Source: Isochrysis galbana
Lineage: Eukaryota; Haptophyta; Isochrysidales; Isochrysidaceae
Assembly (NCBI GenBank): GCA_018136815.1
Contig: CM030935.1
Span: 5,164,494-5,197,320, forward strand
Direction of reading: 5' to 3'
DNA length: 32,827 nucleotides
The notes below the pieces were generated by a model. The model saw nothing but the letters and a program-made list of their open reading frames with translations. It searched no databases and was not told the DNA's origin. This document shows, piece after piece, positions 7,668 to 22,034 of the stretch (position 1 is its first letter; every line of letters begins with the position of its first letter). Both the position numbers and the translations under genes were made by a program.

Positions 7668-9605
7668 ATGGCGGCGGCGTTGCTGCTTGCGGCGGTAGCG
7701 GCGCATCACGTGTCAGTGAGCTCGGAGTGCACTGCAGCGGCTCGCACGGAGGCTGTGCGTGTGGAGAGCGGCTATAAGGCCTTTGTGAGTGAGCTGCTCT
7801 CCAAGCTCAGCAAGGTGAGAGAAGGGGTGGGTGGGAGAAAGGATGGTGTGAGGCCTTTGTGAGTGAGCTGCTCTCCAAGCTCAGCAAGGTGAGAGGGGGG
7901 GTTTGGGGGAACAGGGATGGGGGGCGGGGAAAGGGGTGGGGGGGGGGGACGCGAGTGGCACAGAGAGAGAGAGAGGGAGGGAGGGAGGGAGCGAGCGAGG
8001 GAGGGAGAGGGAAATGGAGGGAGAGAGAGAGAGTCAGAGATGGGGAGAGATGAAGTTGCAGGAAGGAGAGTGCGGGAGAGAAGGAGAGCAAGACGGCAGG
8101 AGAATATGGGAAAAGGGGGGTGGTGGACATGTGGAAGGGGGGCGGCGGCGCGGGCGCGAGGAGGAAAGGGAGAAGTACAGCTTTGGTGGTGGCGAGAGAC
8201 AAACAGAGAAGCTGCAGAGGGAGAAATACGGGGGGTGCAGGGGAGTTCAGGGCAATCTATGGCGCAGGATATGTTGGAGTTGGCCATCCAATTTAAGCTG
8301 GCCATCTTTCCTGTGCAGGCGCCGATCGTCACTGACGAGGACGCTTCGGGTCTGGGCTATAACGACGAGGGCGTCGACATGCTTGCGTTGCACATCGCGC
8401 TGCCTTGCGTGCGCAACGATACAGGCCTCTGGCTCGAGTTTGGCGCTGAGGATGAGGATGCCATGCGCATCATTAGTGCGTACCGGCAGGCGCAGCGCAG
8501 CGACGGTTTGGTGTATGGCTTCGACGAGCCCGGTTCAGGCGAGACGCATCGGAGCGGTAAGCGCGCAACGCGCGCACACGGCCTTAGCTCCGCGACTTCC
8601 TCCCTGCCGATTGTCGCTTATGTTCCGGCCTCACCGGTGGCCTACGCAGGTCCCCCACAGCCCGCCTCGCCGCTGGTCTCGTGGGCATGGGGGCCGATCA
8701 ACGAAACCCTACCGCAATTCTTGCGTGGTCCAAACGGCGCCAAGCCGCTAAGCTTCGTGCACATGCAGCTGGCGACACACACAGAGGATGACGAGCTAAT
8801 GGAGCTGCCCCATTCGGGCGCCGGAACCGCACACGGCACGACTGTGCGAGCCATAGAGCACCGCAACGAGCTCGCTGACCATGTTCTACTGGGACTCTCC
8901 TCGAGGCTAGCCCCAGGTAATTGAACCCTGCTTAAGGGAGCAGCTTGGCGACCTAATGGGGAGCGCGAGATCTCCCTACATGCTCATGCTGCCTCCTTGC
9001 GAGGGCCGTCGAGCTCAGAGTTAGCGTGGCCACGCACGCGGGCACGCGTCCGAGGGCCACTGCCTGGTTGCCTTTGACAGGCACGATCCTTGTCTTTCAT
9101 CGGCTCTTCAATCATGAAGACTACCGCGAGGGCGAACTCTTTGCATTGTATCAAGTCCTACGAGCACGACCTGATCTGGCAGTCGAGGTGATTGGCACTT
9201 CGACTCGCGTCATCGTGACTGACCCCACCAAGATGCGGAGCCATCCCCACCGGTGCGCGCATACGACGGCTTCTGTTGCCTTTGCCCATACCGGTGTCGG
9301 ATTCTCATGCACCCCGCATCCCTCCTGCCGCCGCCCTATCGCTGCGGTGGCGAGAGGGCACGTCTTGAATGCCTCACTCGATTGCGCTCCTAGACCCTAC
9401 ATTGTCCTCCTGGGTGGGCGCTAAACGTTCCCTGTCCCTCGCTCTCAACTGCGGCATACCAACGCACCCAACGCTTCCCTTCACGGCCTGCAGACCCGGC
9501 AAGGGAATCTTCGGTCTTCCACAATCAGCCGCCCTGCGGATCGCCTCCATTTCGACCCAACAAAACTTCAAGGCTCTGCCGCCGCAAGCGCAGGCACGGG
9601 GCTGA
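7668..9605 (+). CDS. Divergent TylF-type SAM-dependent methyltransferase-like protein
   Basis: Four exons, 7668-7814, 8319-8916, 9081-9252 and 9494-9605, join with matching phases (0, 1, 2) into 342 residues. The layout follows class I methyltransferases of the TylF/Methyltransf_24 type. LWLEFG (87-91) stands where the family has its glycine motif, VYGFDE (114-119) at the acidic loop, TLPQFL (179-184), FVHMQL (195-200) where HIDCDLY is usual, and GTILVFHRLFNHEDYREGE (249-267) where the family has VFDEFFNYPGY. The fold landmarks and their spacing agree, but several acidic and glycine positions that bind SAM or metal in the family are replaced. The protein may therefore be inactive or have another role. 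A hydrophobic N-terminus (MAAALLLAAVAAHHV) could be a signal peptide. Intron 1 is purine-rich and contains a duplicated exon end. The exon model is solid; the family call rests on motif order read by eye. Confidence 0.6.
7777..7895 (+). repeat. Tandem duplication of exon-1 end with its splice donor
   Basis: The 45 bases 7777-7821 recur at 7851-7895 (offset 74 bp). They include the end of exon 1 and the donor AAG/GTGAGAG. The first copy is in frame. Reading through to the second copy meets a stop at 7860-7862, so the second donor would give a broken message. It is intronic in the model. Confidence 0.85.
7900..8250 (+). repeat. Purine-rich (GA/GGGA) tract in intron 1
   Basis: Long GAGAGA and GGGAGG runs fill most of intron 1 of the methyltransferase-like gene. 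The strand polarity is opposite to the pyrimidine tract upstream of the start codon, so in single-stranded form the two could pair. Confidence 0.7.
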
Positions 9606-10744
9606 GAGATTGCGAGGACGTGGATTGGGCTACTTGCTGCGGGATGCAGAGCGACCGCCTTATGCTTTGTTCACAAAGGGACCGCGAGTGGCGGGTAAAA
9701 GACTGCCGAGCGATGACGTGGCAAGGGCGCGGACGCTTTCTGCTCCACTTTCTTCCGTTGGCATTGTCAAATGTGCCTTGCCGTCGCAGACGGATGCGTA
9801 CTCGCCACTCGCGCCTTCTTTGTGCACTGGTTTCCGACAACGTATCCGGTCGTCTTCGCGTAGGCGAAATGTTGGCGCGTTGCGCACCACACCGCTACAT
9901 GAAGAGGAGCTAGATGAAGCCAGGCGTTCATGTTCCAAACAGAAAGGAAACATTTTCTTCAGCGAAGTGTTGGCGCGTTGTGCACCACACCCCTAACATG
10001 ATGGGGAGAAATCTTGACAAAATAAAATCCCCGCTACGAGCTACGAGTGCGGCGTGAGCGGCAGTGTGCCTGCGTTACTCTCCTGCCTACTAAGCACTAC
10101 GCCCCGCCCTTACCCTTACCTTTACCTAGCCATGACCTAGCTAGCCACTGATCCTTGAAGGCAGGGTCGCTGGGGCGCCGGCGGGGATGACATGCGAACT
10201 ATTTTGGGAGGAGTTAGAGAGTAGAGAGCGGCGCGGGGGTAAAAGCGAGTTGGGAGTTGCCCCTATGATCCTCCACAAAAGTATTGTGCCTTCTCAGCTG
10301 CTTTAGCGGACCAACCCACAAAAGGAAAGGGAGGAGTCTCTGAAATTAGGCCCCGACGCCTTGCAATGGGCCCATGGCAGGTGCAGGGACGACGAGAAGC
10401 GGCGCTGCCGCAATGGTGCAGCAGCAGCAGCGAGCGCGCCTGCTCCTTGTCTGTCCATGTTGAGATGCGGCGAAGTCCTCAACAGCGCCTCGCTGGGCTT
10501 CTTTATTGGAGCGGTCCCAATCGACATCTGCACAGCGCCACTTGCAAGTGCCACTTGTTGAGAGGCCCTGTGGGGACCTTCTTGAGACCTTGTCGCGCGG
10601 CCGTCCAAACCAACCCCCTCGATTATCTTGTCTTCTTCTTTTACTTCTTACTCCACGACTCTCGGTAGAGAGTAGAGTAGTAGAGTCCTCCGTGAATCTA
10701 CGGCTCCGCAGCACAAGAGTCCCGACGCGTGCTTTTCCCGCGCT
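9606..10744. other. Intergenic between methyltransferase-like and PARP genes
   Basis: No conserved gene recognised. A 24-bp near-identical direct repeat (TGTTGGCGCGTTGYGCACCA core) occurs at about 9869-9892 and 9967-9990. The part nearest PARP is presumably its promoter and 5' leader. No TATA box is obvious. Confidence 0.45.
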
Positions 10745-11390
<646 letters not shown>

Positions 11391-11644
11391 TTCGTTTTCT
11401 TCGCTTCATCTCTCTACCTACGTAAGAGCAGCAGCAGCAAAGCTCTCCTTTTCTCCTCGTCCCTCGCGCGAGCTTCATTTAAGAATTTGAACGGGTTTGT
11501 TCTATCACTCTTAGCCCCAGCCGTCTCTCCTCTCTCTCTCGCCTCCCCCTCTCTCTCGCCTCCACCCCTCCCTCCACCCCTCCACCCCTCCACCCCTCCC
11601 TCCCTCTCTGCTGGCCTGCACTGCTCGACGTCGCAGGTAGTGTG

Positions 11645-16276
<4,632 letters not shown>

Positions 16277-16728
16277 CCTGCTCGGGCACGGCGAGCAAGT
16301 AAGTTTGAGGTGCTTGCATTATTTGGGATGCTCCATCCCTACCTAGGTCAATCGACGGAGCTTGAGCCATAAGCACCGTGTGGGTGGAGGCGCACGCTGA
16401 AGATCTCACTTCTCGGTGGTCTTTGGTCGTCTTCCGCCGCGTAGAGTACAATGAGGATGCGTGTTGAGCGCAGTTTCTCACACTTTGAAAGAAAGTAAAA
16501 GACCAGGTGGTTGAGGCTCTACTGTCTACATTCACATTAGTGTATGCTTGTGAAAACTTTAGAAAAGCGGACTGAGAACTCGGCAAATGGCAAAGTACGG
16601 CACACGAAAGGGTCGCACATTATTATGTGTGTCTTTTGAGGAAGCGCGGCGCCGTTCATTGTCTAGGGATAATGCATAGGTAATATCAAGGTGCACGTTA
16701 TCCCAGCATCCTCACCATACTTACATCA
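16277..16728. other. PARP 3' flank
   Basis: No gene seen. It becomes AT-richer downstream of the PARP stop and presumably holds its 3' UTR. A polyadenylation signal cannot be assigned with confidence. Confidence 0.4.
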
Positions 16729-17062
16729 CGCGAGAGCCAGCGAGGGAGAGGCAGGAGGGGCCAGGGGCATGCCTCGGCCTCACCTGCCCCCTGAGCTGTG
16801 CTCTCAGGCCCCCTTGGCGAAGCCACAGGCCACATTGGGACCTGGAGGGCGGGGTCGCAGGCGCGCGCCATGTGCCCGAGCCGCAGGGAAGAGAGGAGGA
16901 AGAGGGAATAGGAATAGGGAGGGGAGGGGGGAGCGGCGGCAGCTCTCCCCTCCGGCGCTAACGTGTCTTCTTGCCTTGTTTAGATACAAGAAGACGGGGG
17001 GGCGCCAGAACCAGGAGGAAAGGGCCGCGGCTCGCCGCGGCCACTCGCTCCGGCGAGAGTGA
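16729..17062 (-). mobile_element. Family A element, inverted truncated copy
   Basis: This matches the reverse complement of 2294-2615 over its whole length, including GAGTGGCCGCGGCGAGCCGC, the GAAGACA..GTTA..GCCGGAGGGGAGAGCTGCC region and the GCACAGCTCAGGGGGCAGGTGAGG region. The match ends at CTCTCGCG, so the 3' hairpin end is missing. It lies next to a family B fragment at 17063. No flanking duplication was found. Confidence 0.75.
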
Positions 17063-17094
17063 TTAAAGTCGCGTTCCGTCAAAAGAGGGCCAGG
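17063..17094 (+). repeat. Short family B fragment (LKSRSV-coding)
   Basis: This 32-bp stretch matches 24785-24815 almost exactly and keeps the coding sense (KSRSVKRGPG against KSRSVERGPG). A rearranged third copy lies on the minus strand at about 26983-27014. Confidence 0.65.
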
Positions 17095-17179
17095 TGAATT
17101 TTTTTGTCATCCATATACTCTTGTTTTCTTTTTAGTGTCCACATTTACACTAGTGGTACTACAAAGCTAATCACGCTTG

Positions 17180-17196
17180 CCCCCCCCCCCCCCCCC
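17180..17196. repeat. C17 homopolymer
   Basis: One of many C or G runs of 13-21 bases in this window. Confidence 0.95.
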
Positions 17197-17226
17197 GCGC
17201 TCCTCTCAACACGCAGTGACTCCCAG

Positions 17227-17637
17227 CTACGCGGGTTGAGTTTTCATCTTCTTCGTCTTTTTCTCACACCCCTCTTCCTCGATGGCGACGATGTCGTTCG
17301 GCTGATCTTGGATGGCGAGGTCCGTGATGCGTGAGAGGACGCTTGGTCGGTCCTCCATGTAGAGCTTGCCAGCTGCTCGGCGCACTTGCACCATGGGATT
17401 CGGTTCAGCGTACGCGACCGCCATGATGTATTCCATGCAGAGGTACGCGACGGCGGCATGCTCTCCAATGTATCTGGTCTTTGGGACTGGGATCTTGTCG
17501 TACTCGTCGGAGTAGTCGCCGACGAGCATGAGCTGTGCCTTGCACCAACGGCCCATGTATGGCTCGATGAGTGCCCACATCGACGGGTAGCGTTCCTTGG
17601 CTAAATCCACGCGGAAGTCTCCGCCTCCACGGCCCAT
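17227..17637 (-). CDS. Hypothetical protein, possibly 5'-truncated by LINE insertion
   Basis: The single open frame encodes 136 residues if it starts at the ATG at 17637 (MGRGGGDFRVDLAKERYPSM). The frame stays open upstream to 17757, but from about 17690 that DNA belongs to a LINE fragment on the other strand. The N-terminus may therefore be lost or start here. The protein has no membrane segment or signal. It contains aromatic and hydrophobic stretches (WALIEPYMGRWCKAQLMLVG, AYLCMEYIMAVAYAEPNP) and ends in an acidic then Lys-rich tail (EEEGCEKKTKKMKTQPA) that could be a nuclear-localisation-like sequence. I do not recognise the family. Its composition is that of real protein rather than repeat translation. 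Confidence 0.45.
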   Translation of the reverse strand: MGRGGGDFRVDLAKERYPSMWALIEPYMGRWCKAQLMLVGDYSDEYDKIPVPKTRYIGEHAAVAYLCMEYIMAVAYAEPNPMVQVRRAAGKLYMEDRPSVLSRITDLAIQDQPNDIVAIEEEGCEKKTKKMKTQPA

Positions 17638-17689
17638 GCCGGAGGCTGTGACGAGCAGCATCGCCAGTGCCCTCCTCCATGTGTGCGCA

Positions 17690-18849
17690 GAACTTGAAGG
17701 CTGGGCCTTTTTGGGAAGGGCCCGAAAACGACTCCTTTTGGGAGAAGCTATACACAAAACTCAAGAAGAAAGTTGCAGCGTGGAGAGGAGTCCAGGGACT
17801 CTCCATTCACGGGAGGACGCTCCTAGTTAACTTCATAATATACGGGACACCGAGATATTGGCTGTCCGTATCCACCCCTCCGACGTGGTTCATGGAAGTT
17901 ATAGACTCTGATGTTCAAACTATATTATGGGATAGATCCCCCCGACTACAAGCGGAAGAGCTTGGCTCCTCACACGAGGGGAAGAAATGGATAGCCTTTC
18001 CGACATACCCGAGAGTGGGGGCGACTGAGGACGGGCCCCTGCTGGGGGTCGGACTGCTACCTATGATTGAACACACGAGAGCGCTCCAAGCGATATGGAT
18101 AGTCCGGTATCTAAACCCGTCAACGGCGGATTGGAAAACTATTCTAGACCAATGGTTTAGCCGCACCCCGCTAGGGAGATCGGCGGTTTTTTCGAGAACC
18201 GACGCGAAGAGCCTTACGGCTAGCATCCACGGGAATCACACGCTTCCGGCCTTTTGGAAGCAAGCACTAGAAAACTTTAGGCGGGTGGAGATTTACAGGG
18301 AAGCGAACACGCGGGAGGGGGCCAAGGGCTCCCCGATATGGCAAAATCTCTTTCACAAGGCTCCGACGATGCACTACTCACACAAGGCGAAATGGGAGTC
18401 CTTGCAGACGGTTAGTTATCGTCCATAACACTATCAACCCGGATTCGGGGGACATATACACCACGGAGGAATGTGCGGCATACTTGCCGGAGGGAGAACG
18501 ATGGATACGCCATAGAGGCAACTATATATCGATGGGCCCCCTTCTGAAGTCATGGGAAAAGATAGCTGCATGGACTAAATCAAGGATAGCGGACGCCACT
18601 ACTGACTATATCGACCTTCTGAGAAAGAAGGAGGCGCTCCCCCCGCCCGCTCCGGGAGAGCTAGAGTTAGTCCCCCAGGAAGACCCGGACGCGCACGGCC
18701 TAGGGGACATTCTAGTAGATAAGGAGAATAGGTACTATTTACGCCGGGACGGCGTCTATCACGAAAGGTGCGGGCCATCAAAAGTCCCAGTGCACCACCC
18801 GAACACGGGGGAAAATTTACCCCGCATGTATACATGTTATATTTACTAG
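17690..18849 (+). pseudogene. Non-LTR (LINE) retrotransposon, 3' fragment of reverse transcriptase ORF
   Basis: Frame 1 runs to about 18410 and the product then continues one frame over to the stop at 18847-18849. The first part has the pattern typical of the region after the LINE reverse-transcriptase palm: FWEKLYTKLKKKVAAWRG, then LSIHGRTLLVNFIIYGTPRYW, and later GLLPMIEHTRALQAIWIVRYL, with spaced tryptophans. The second part (INPDSGDIYTTEECAAYLPE onward) is a hydrophilic C-terminal tail with no clear zinc knuckle. The catalytic YXDD region and the endonuclease are absent, so the copy is 5'-truncated. With the frameshift at about 18395-18420 it is inactive. Its start abuts the minus-strand hypothetical gene, and the stop is followed within 10 bp by C-rich simple repeats. 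Confidence 0.75.
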
Positions 18850-18856
18850 AGTATTC

Positions 18857-18925
18857 GACCCCCTCCCCCCCCCCTCCCCCCCCTCCCCCCCCCTCCCCCC
18901 CCCTCCACTCCCCCCCCCCCCCCCC
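18857..18925 (+). repeat. (CCCCCCCT)n tract at LINE 3' end
   Basis: About five C6-9T units and a final C15 run come almost directly after the LINE stop codon. They may be the simple-repeat tail of the element or an independent microsatellite. Confidence 0.8.
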
Positions 18926-18987
18926 AACACACACACTCAATTGCATCGTGATCACAGCAGAGTAACCTGCACCTTGAGCTTCCTCAG

Positions 18988-19230
18988 CTATGAGAGCATT
19001 GGCTGGCTCTCCGCGCCAATCGGGTTGCATGAGAGGTCCACCGACGACAGCCGGAAGCTCCGCGCGAGCTCGCACAGGCGCTGCACGCCCGCCGGTCCGA
19101 TCCGGTTGCGGTCGAGGATGAGCGTATGGGTCCTCCGACACGCTCCTGCTTCAAGCACGCGACAGACCATGTCCAACGCAGAATGGAGGGCCAGCAGAGC
19201 CGACGTTAGAACGAAGGAGGAGCCACAGTC
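18988..19230 (-). CDS. Leucine-rich repeat protein, C-terminal exon (partial)
   Basis: The minus-strand frame reads LHSALDMVCRVLEAG, then THTLILDRNRIGPAGVQRLC and LARSFRLSSVDLSCNPIGAE, and stops at 18988. The pattern LxxLxLDxNxIGxxGxxxLxxxL then LxxLDLSxNxIG is the ribonuclease-inhibitor type of leucine-rich repeat. Roughly two repeats are visible. The frame is open to 19371, but upstream of about 19230 the sequence is Pro/Gly low complexity and unlike LRR. An upstream exon is expected, though I could not find a convincing acceptor. An in-frame ATG lies at 19170. It may be a gene fragment. The LRR family is clear, the boundaries are not. Confidence 0.45.
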   Translation of the reverse strand, partial: DCGSSFVLTSALLALHSALDMVCRVLEAGACRRTHTLILDRNRIGPAGVQRLCELARSFRLSSVDLSCNPIGAESQPMLS

Positions 19231-19371
19231 TCCCACCCCCTTCTCTCCAACTCCTGGCCGAAGCAGCGCGCGCGGCCTCCCCGGAACCAGCTTCTCCGCC
19301 AAAGAGGGAACTGGGAAAGGGGGAGGGGGTTGATAGGGGTAAAGGCGGGTAGTAGGGAGGTACACCAGCAC

Positions 19372-20600
19372 ACTGCCTCATGCCGCGTATGTAGCGGGGT
19401 TTTTAAGAAGATTTTTTTGTAAGGGCCGTTCTTCTTTTTTGACGAGAGGTCCCCCCCCCCCCCCCCGGTGCTTTTTCCCGGAGAGTCGCCCGACGTAGGT
19501 CGGTCCGCCTCAATGGGTTTTCCGTTTTCCCTCATTGTAGCTTGTGGGGAGTTATAATGGGAGCCGGGGGTTTGCGAGGGGGGAGATTCGTAGGGGTGCA
19601 TATTCGTATGTGTCTAGTGACAACGCACGTCAAGGCGTACGGGCAGGTGCGCTGAGGGGTGTCGTGATAGTACCGGGCTAGTGGGAGTAGTGGTACTAAC
19701 GCTCAGTTGTTTTATTATTATTAATCAGATTATTATCATTATTCACATGCACTACCTAGTACCTAGTACAAGTACCTAGGCTTACTAGTACTAGGCTGCC
19801 GTTGCATTGCGATATCTGCGGTCTGCGGTGTGTTGCGGCCTTGATTCAGTGAGGACATACCACATACATACCTTCACGAGCGAGCTGTCGCACCGTAGCT
19901 GTCTGCGTCGGACGCTGCCCCGCCTGCTGCAACAATACCTATCTCTTCTCCCAGCATTAGGCGAATAGGAATAGGAATAGGCGAATGGCGAATTTTGTGT
20001 TTGTGTGGAATTTTGCCTTCTATGATCTATGTCTATGCCTGTGCGTCTGTATCCATCACGTCGACGATGGCGGGGGGCGGGCGGGCGGGGTAGGGGTAGG
20101 GGGGGAGGGCGTGTCAGGCCTCGAAACATACACTTCCCTCGCGCGAGGCTACCGGCCGAAAGACCCTGCACACGCCCGACCACTTCGAAACACGCTGGCC
20201 TCCCCTTCAAGAAATAAAAAAAGACCCCCGCGAGTCTCTTGGGGGGGGGGGGGGGGGACAGCGCATCTAGCCGCGCCCTGACAGCCGGGGAGCCTACCGG
20301 AGCAAGCGACGTATTCGTGTATTCGTGCGGCGGCGTGTGATCATGAGCTCCGCACTCCGCGTGATGACGAACGAACCACCGGCCCACCGGCAAGTCTGAG
20401 TGGGGGGGGGGGGGGGGGGGGGTGCACCGGAGGGGGGGGGGGGGGGGGGCGGGGGGTGCAGCGCAGTGGGACCGGCCGCTCTGAGCCCTCGACGAGCAAG
20501 GCCGGCAGGCACACCGGCGAGTCCGACGCTCGCGCCGAGGTCGTCGTCGTCGTCCGTCGCCCCCGCCCGTGGAGGAGGAGTGAGTCGCAGAGAAGTCCCG
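19372..20600. other. Intergenic with several homopolymers
   Basis: No gene recognised. It contains C16 (19451-19466), ATTATTATTA-rich sequence with short CTAGTAC repeats (19710-19795), G17 (20241-20257), G21 (20402-20422) and G18 (20432-20449). Confidence 0.5.
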
Positions 20601-20607
20601 CCGCCCT

Positions 20608-20703
20608 TGACACTTGCTATACTACACTCCCCCCCCTCTCTCTCTCCCCCCTCCATCCCTCTCTCTCTTCTCGCGAACACGCAGGGAGCGAATCTCGCTT
20701 TGC

Positions 20704-20744
<41 letters not shown>

Positions 20745-20782
20745 TCTCTCCCTCTCTCTCTCTCTCCCTCTCTCTCCCTCTC

Positions 20783-20852
<70 letters not shown>

Positions 20853-20875
20853 CCTCCCTCCCTCCCTCTGTATCT
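20608..20875 (+). repeat. CT-rich block, first copy of a duplicated unit
   Basis: The order is ACACTTGCTATACTACAC, C-run, CT repeats, then the unique sequence CTCGCGAACACGCAGGGAGC and AATCTCGCTTTGCACC, then a long (CT)n and CTCC repeats. The same order recurs at about 21503-21660. Confidence 0.75.
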
Positions 20876-21502
20876 CCACGTGTCGGCCGCCGCCGCCGCC
20901 GCACAGGGACGCCCCCCGCCTTCATCCCTCTCTCGGAGAGAGGCGAGCCGGTCCCACGCGCGGAGCTGTACCCCCCTCCCCAAGCACCGCCTTTCATCAA
21001 TCCCCTCTCTCCCCCATCCCGCCCCCCAACCTCTTCTCTCTCTCCCGCTTCTCCCTCTCTCCCTCTTCTCCCTCTTCCCACTCTTCTCCCTCTCCTCCCT
21101 CTCCTCCCTCTTCTCCCTCTCCTCCCTCTTCTCCCTCTTCTCCCTCTTCCCACTCTTCTCTCTCTCCCTCTCCCTCTCCCCCTCCCTCTCTCTTCTCTTC
21201 TCCCTCTTCTCTCCCTCTTCTCTCCACTCCCCTCTCCCACTCCCCACTCCCCACTCCCCTCCCCCACTCCCTGCGGATGGAAGAGATCTCCGAGGGGCCC
21301 CACGGAGAGGGGACGGGACGGGTCCCCCCCCCCCGCCCTCTCCCCTCTCCCCTCTCCCCCCTTCTCTCCCAATCTCCTTCCTCCAACTCTAAAGAATGGA
21401 GCTCTTCCCAGAAGAAAGGAGAGGAGGGGAGGGGGGGAGGGAAGAGGGGGAAAGGTGTCCCCTCCCCCCCTCCCCCTTCACACTTACTTTACACCCCCCC
21501 CC

Positions 21503-21583
21503 GCCCTTCACACTTACTATTACACCCCCCCCCCCCCTCTCTCTCTCTCTTCTCGCGAACACGCGGAGCGAATCTCGCTTTGC

Positions 21584-21635
<52 letters not shown>

Positions 21636-21660
21636 TCCTCCCTCCCTCCCTCCCTCTCCC
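21503..21660 (+). repeat. CT-rich block, second copy of a duplicated unit
   Basis: This repeats the 20608-20875 block, including CTCGCGAACACGCGGAGCGA and TCTCGCTTTGCACC. The (CT)n part is shorter, and the unique part lacks a few bases. The offset is about 890 bp. Confidence 0.75.
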
Positions 21661-21836
21661 TCTCTCTTCTCTCTTCCCCCCTCTCTCTCTTCTACTCCCC
21701 CTGCACCCCCCCCCCCGCATTATACCCCCCCCCCAAAAGGACCCTCTCACATCTCTCTCCAAATTCTCTCTAAACTCTCGATTCCAAGATCAAACTCACA
21801 CGGAATCTCCCTCCGTCTCTCTCCCCTCCCCTCCCT

Positions 21837-21839
<3 letters not shown>

Positions 21840-21888
<49 letters not shown>
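21840..21888 (+). repeat. (CT)n tract
   Basis: This is the third uninterrupted CT run of the region. It ends about 22 bp before an ATG (21911) and upstream of the Gln/Glu-rich frame. Confidence 0.9.
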
Positions 21889-22034
21889 CCCGTCGGCCTT
21901 CCGCCGACAGATGAGCCGAGCTCTCCGCCAGCTCTCCGCGGCGGATCTAACCTATTCAAGGCCCTTTTCTCCGCTCCTACGGCGACCAGCCGGCCGTCGG
22001 GCCCCCGCCCTCGCACCCTCTCCTTCCTCTCCAC

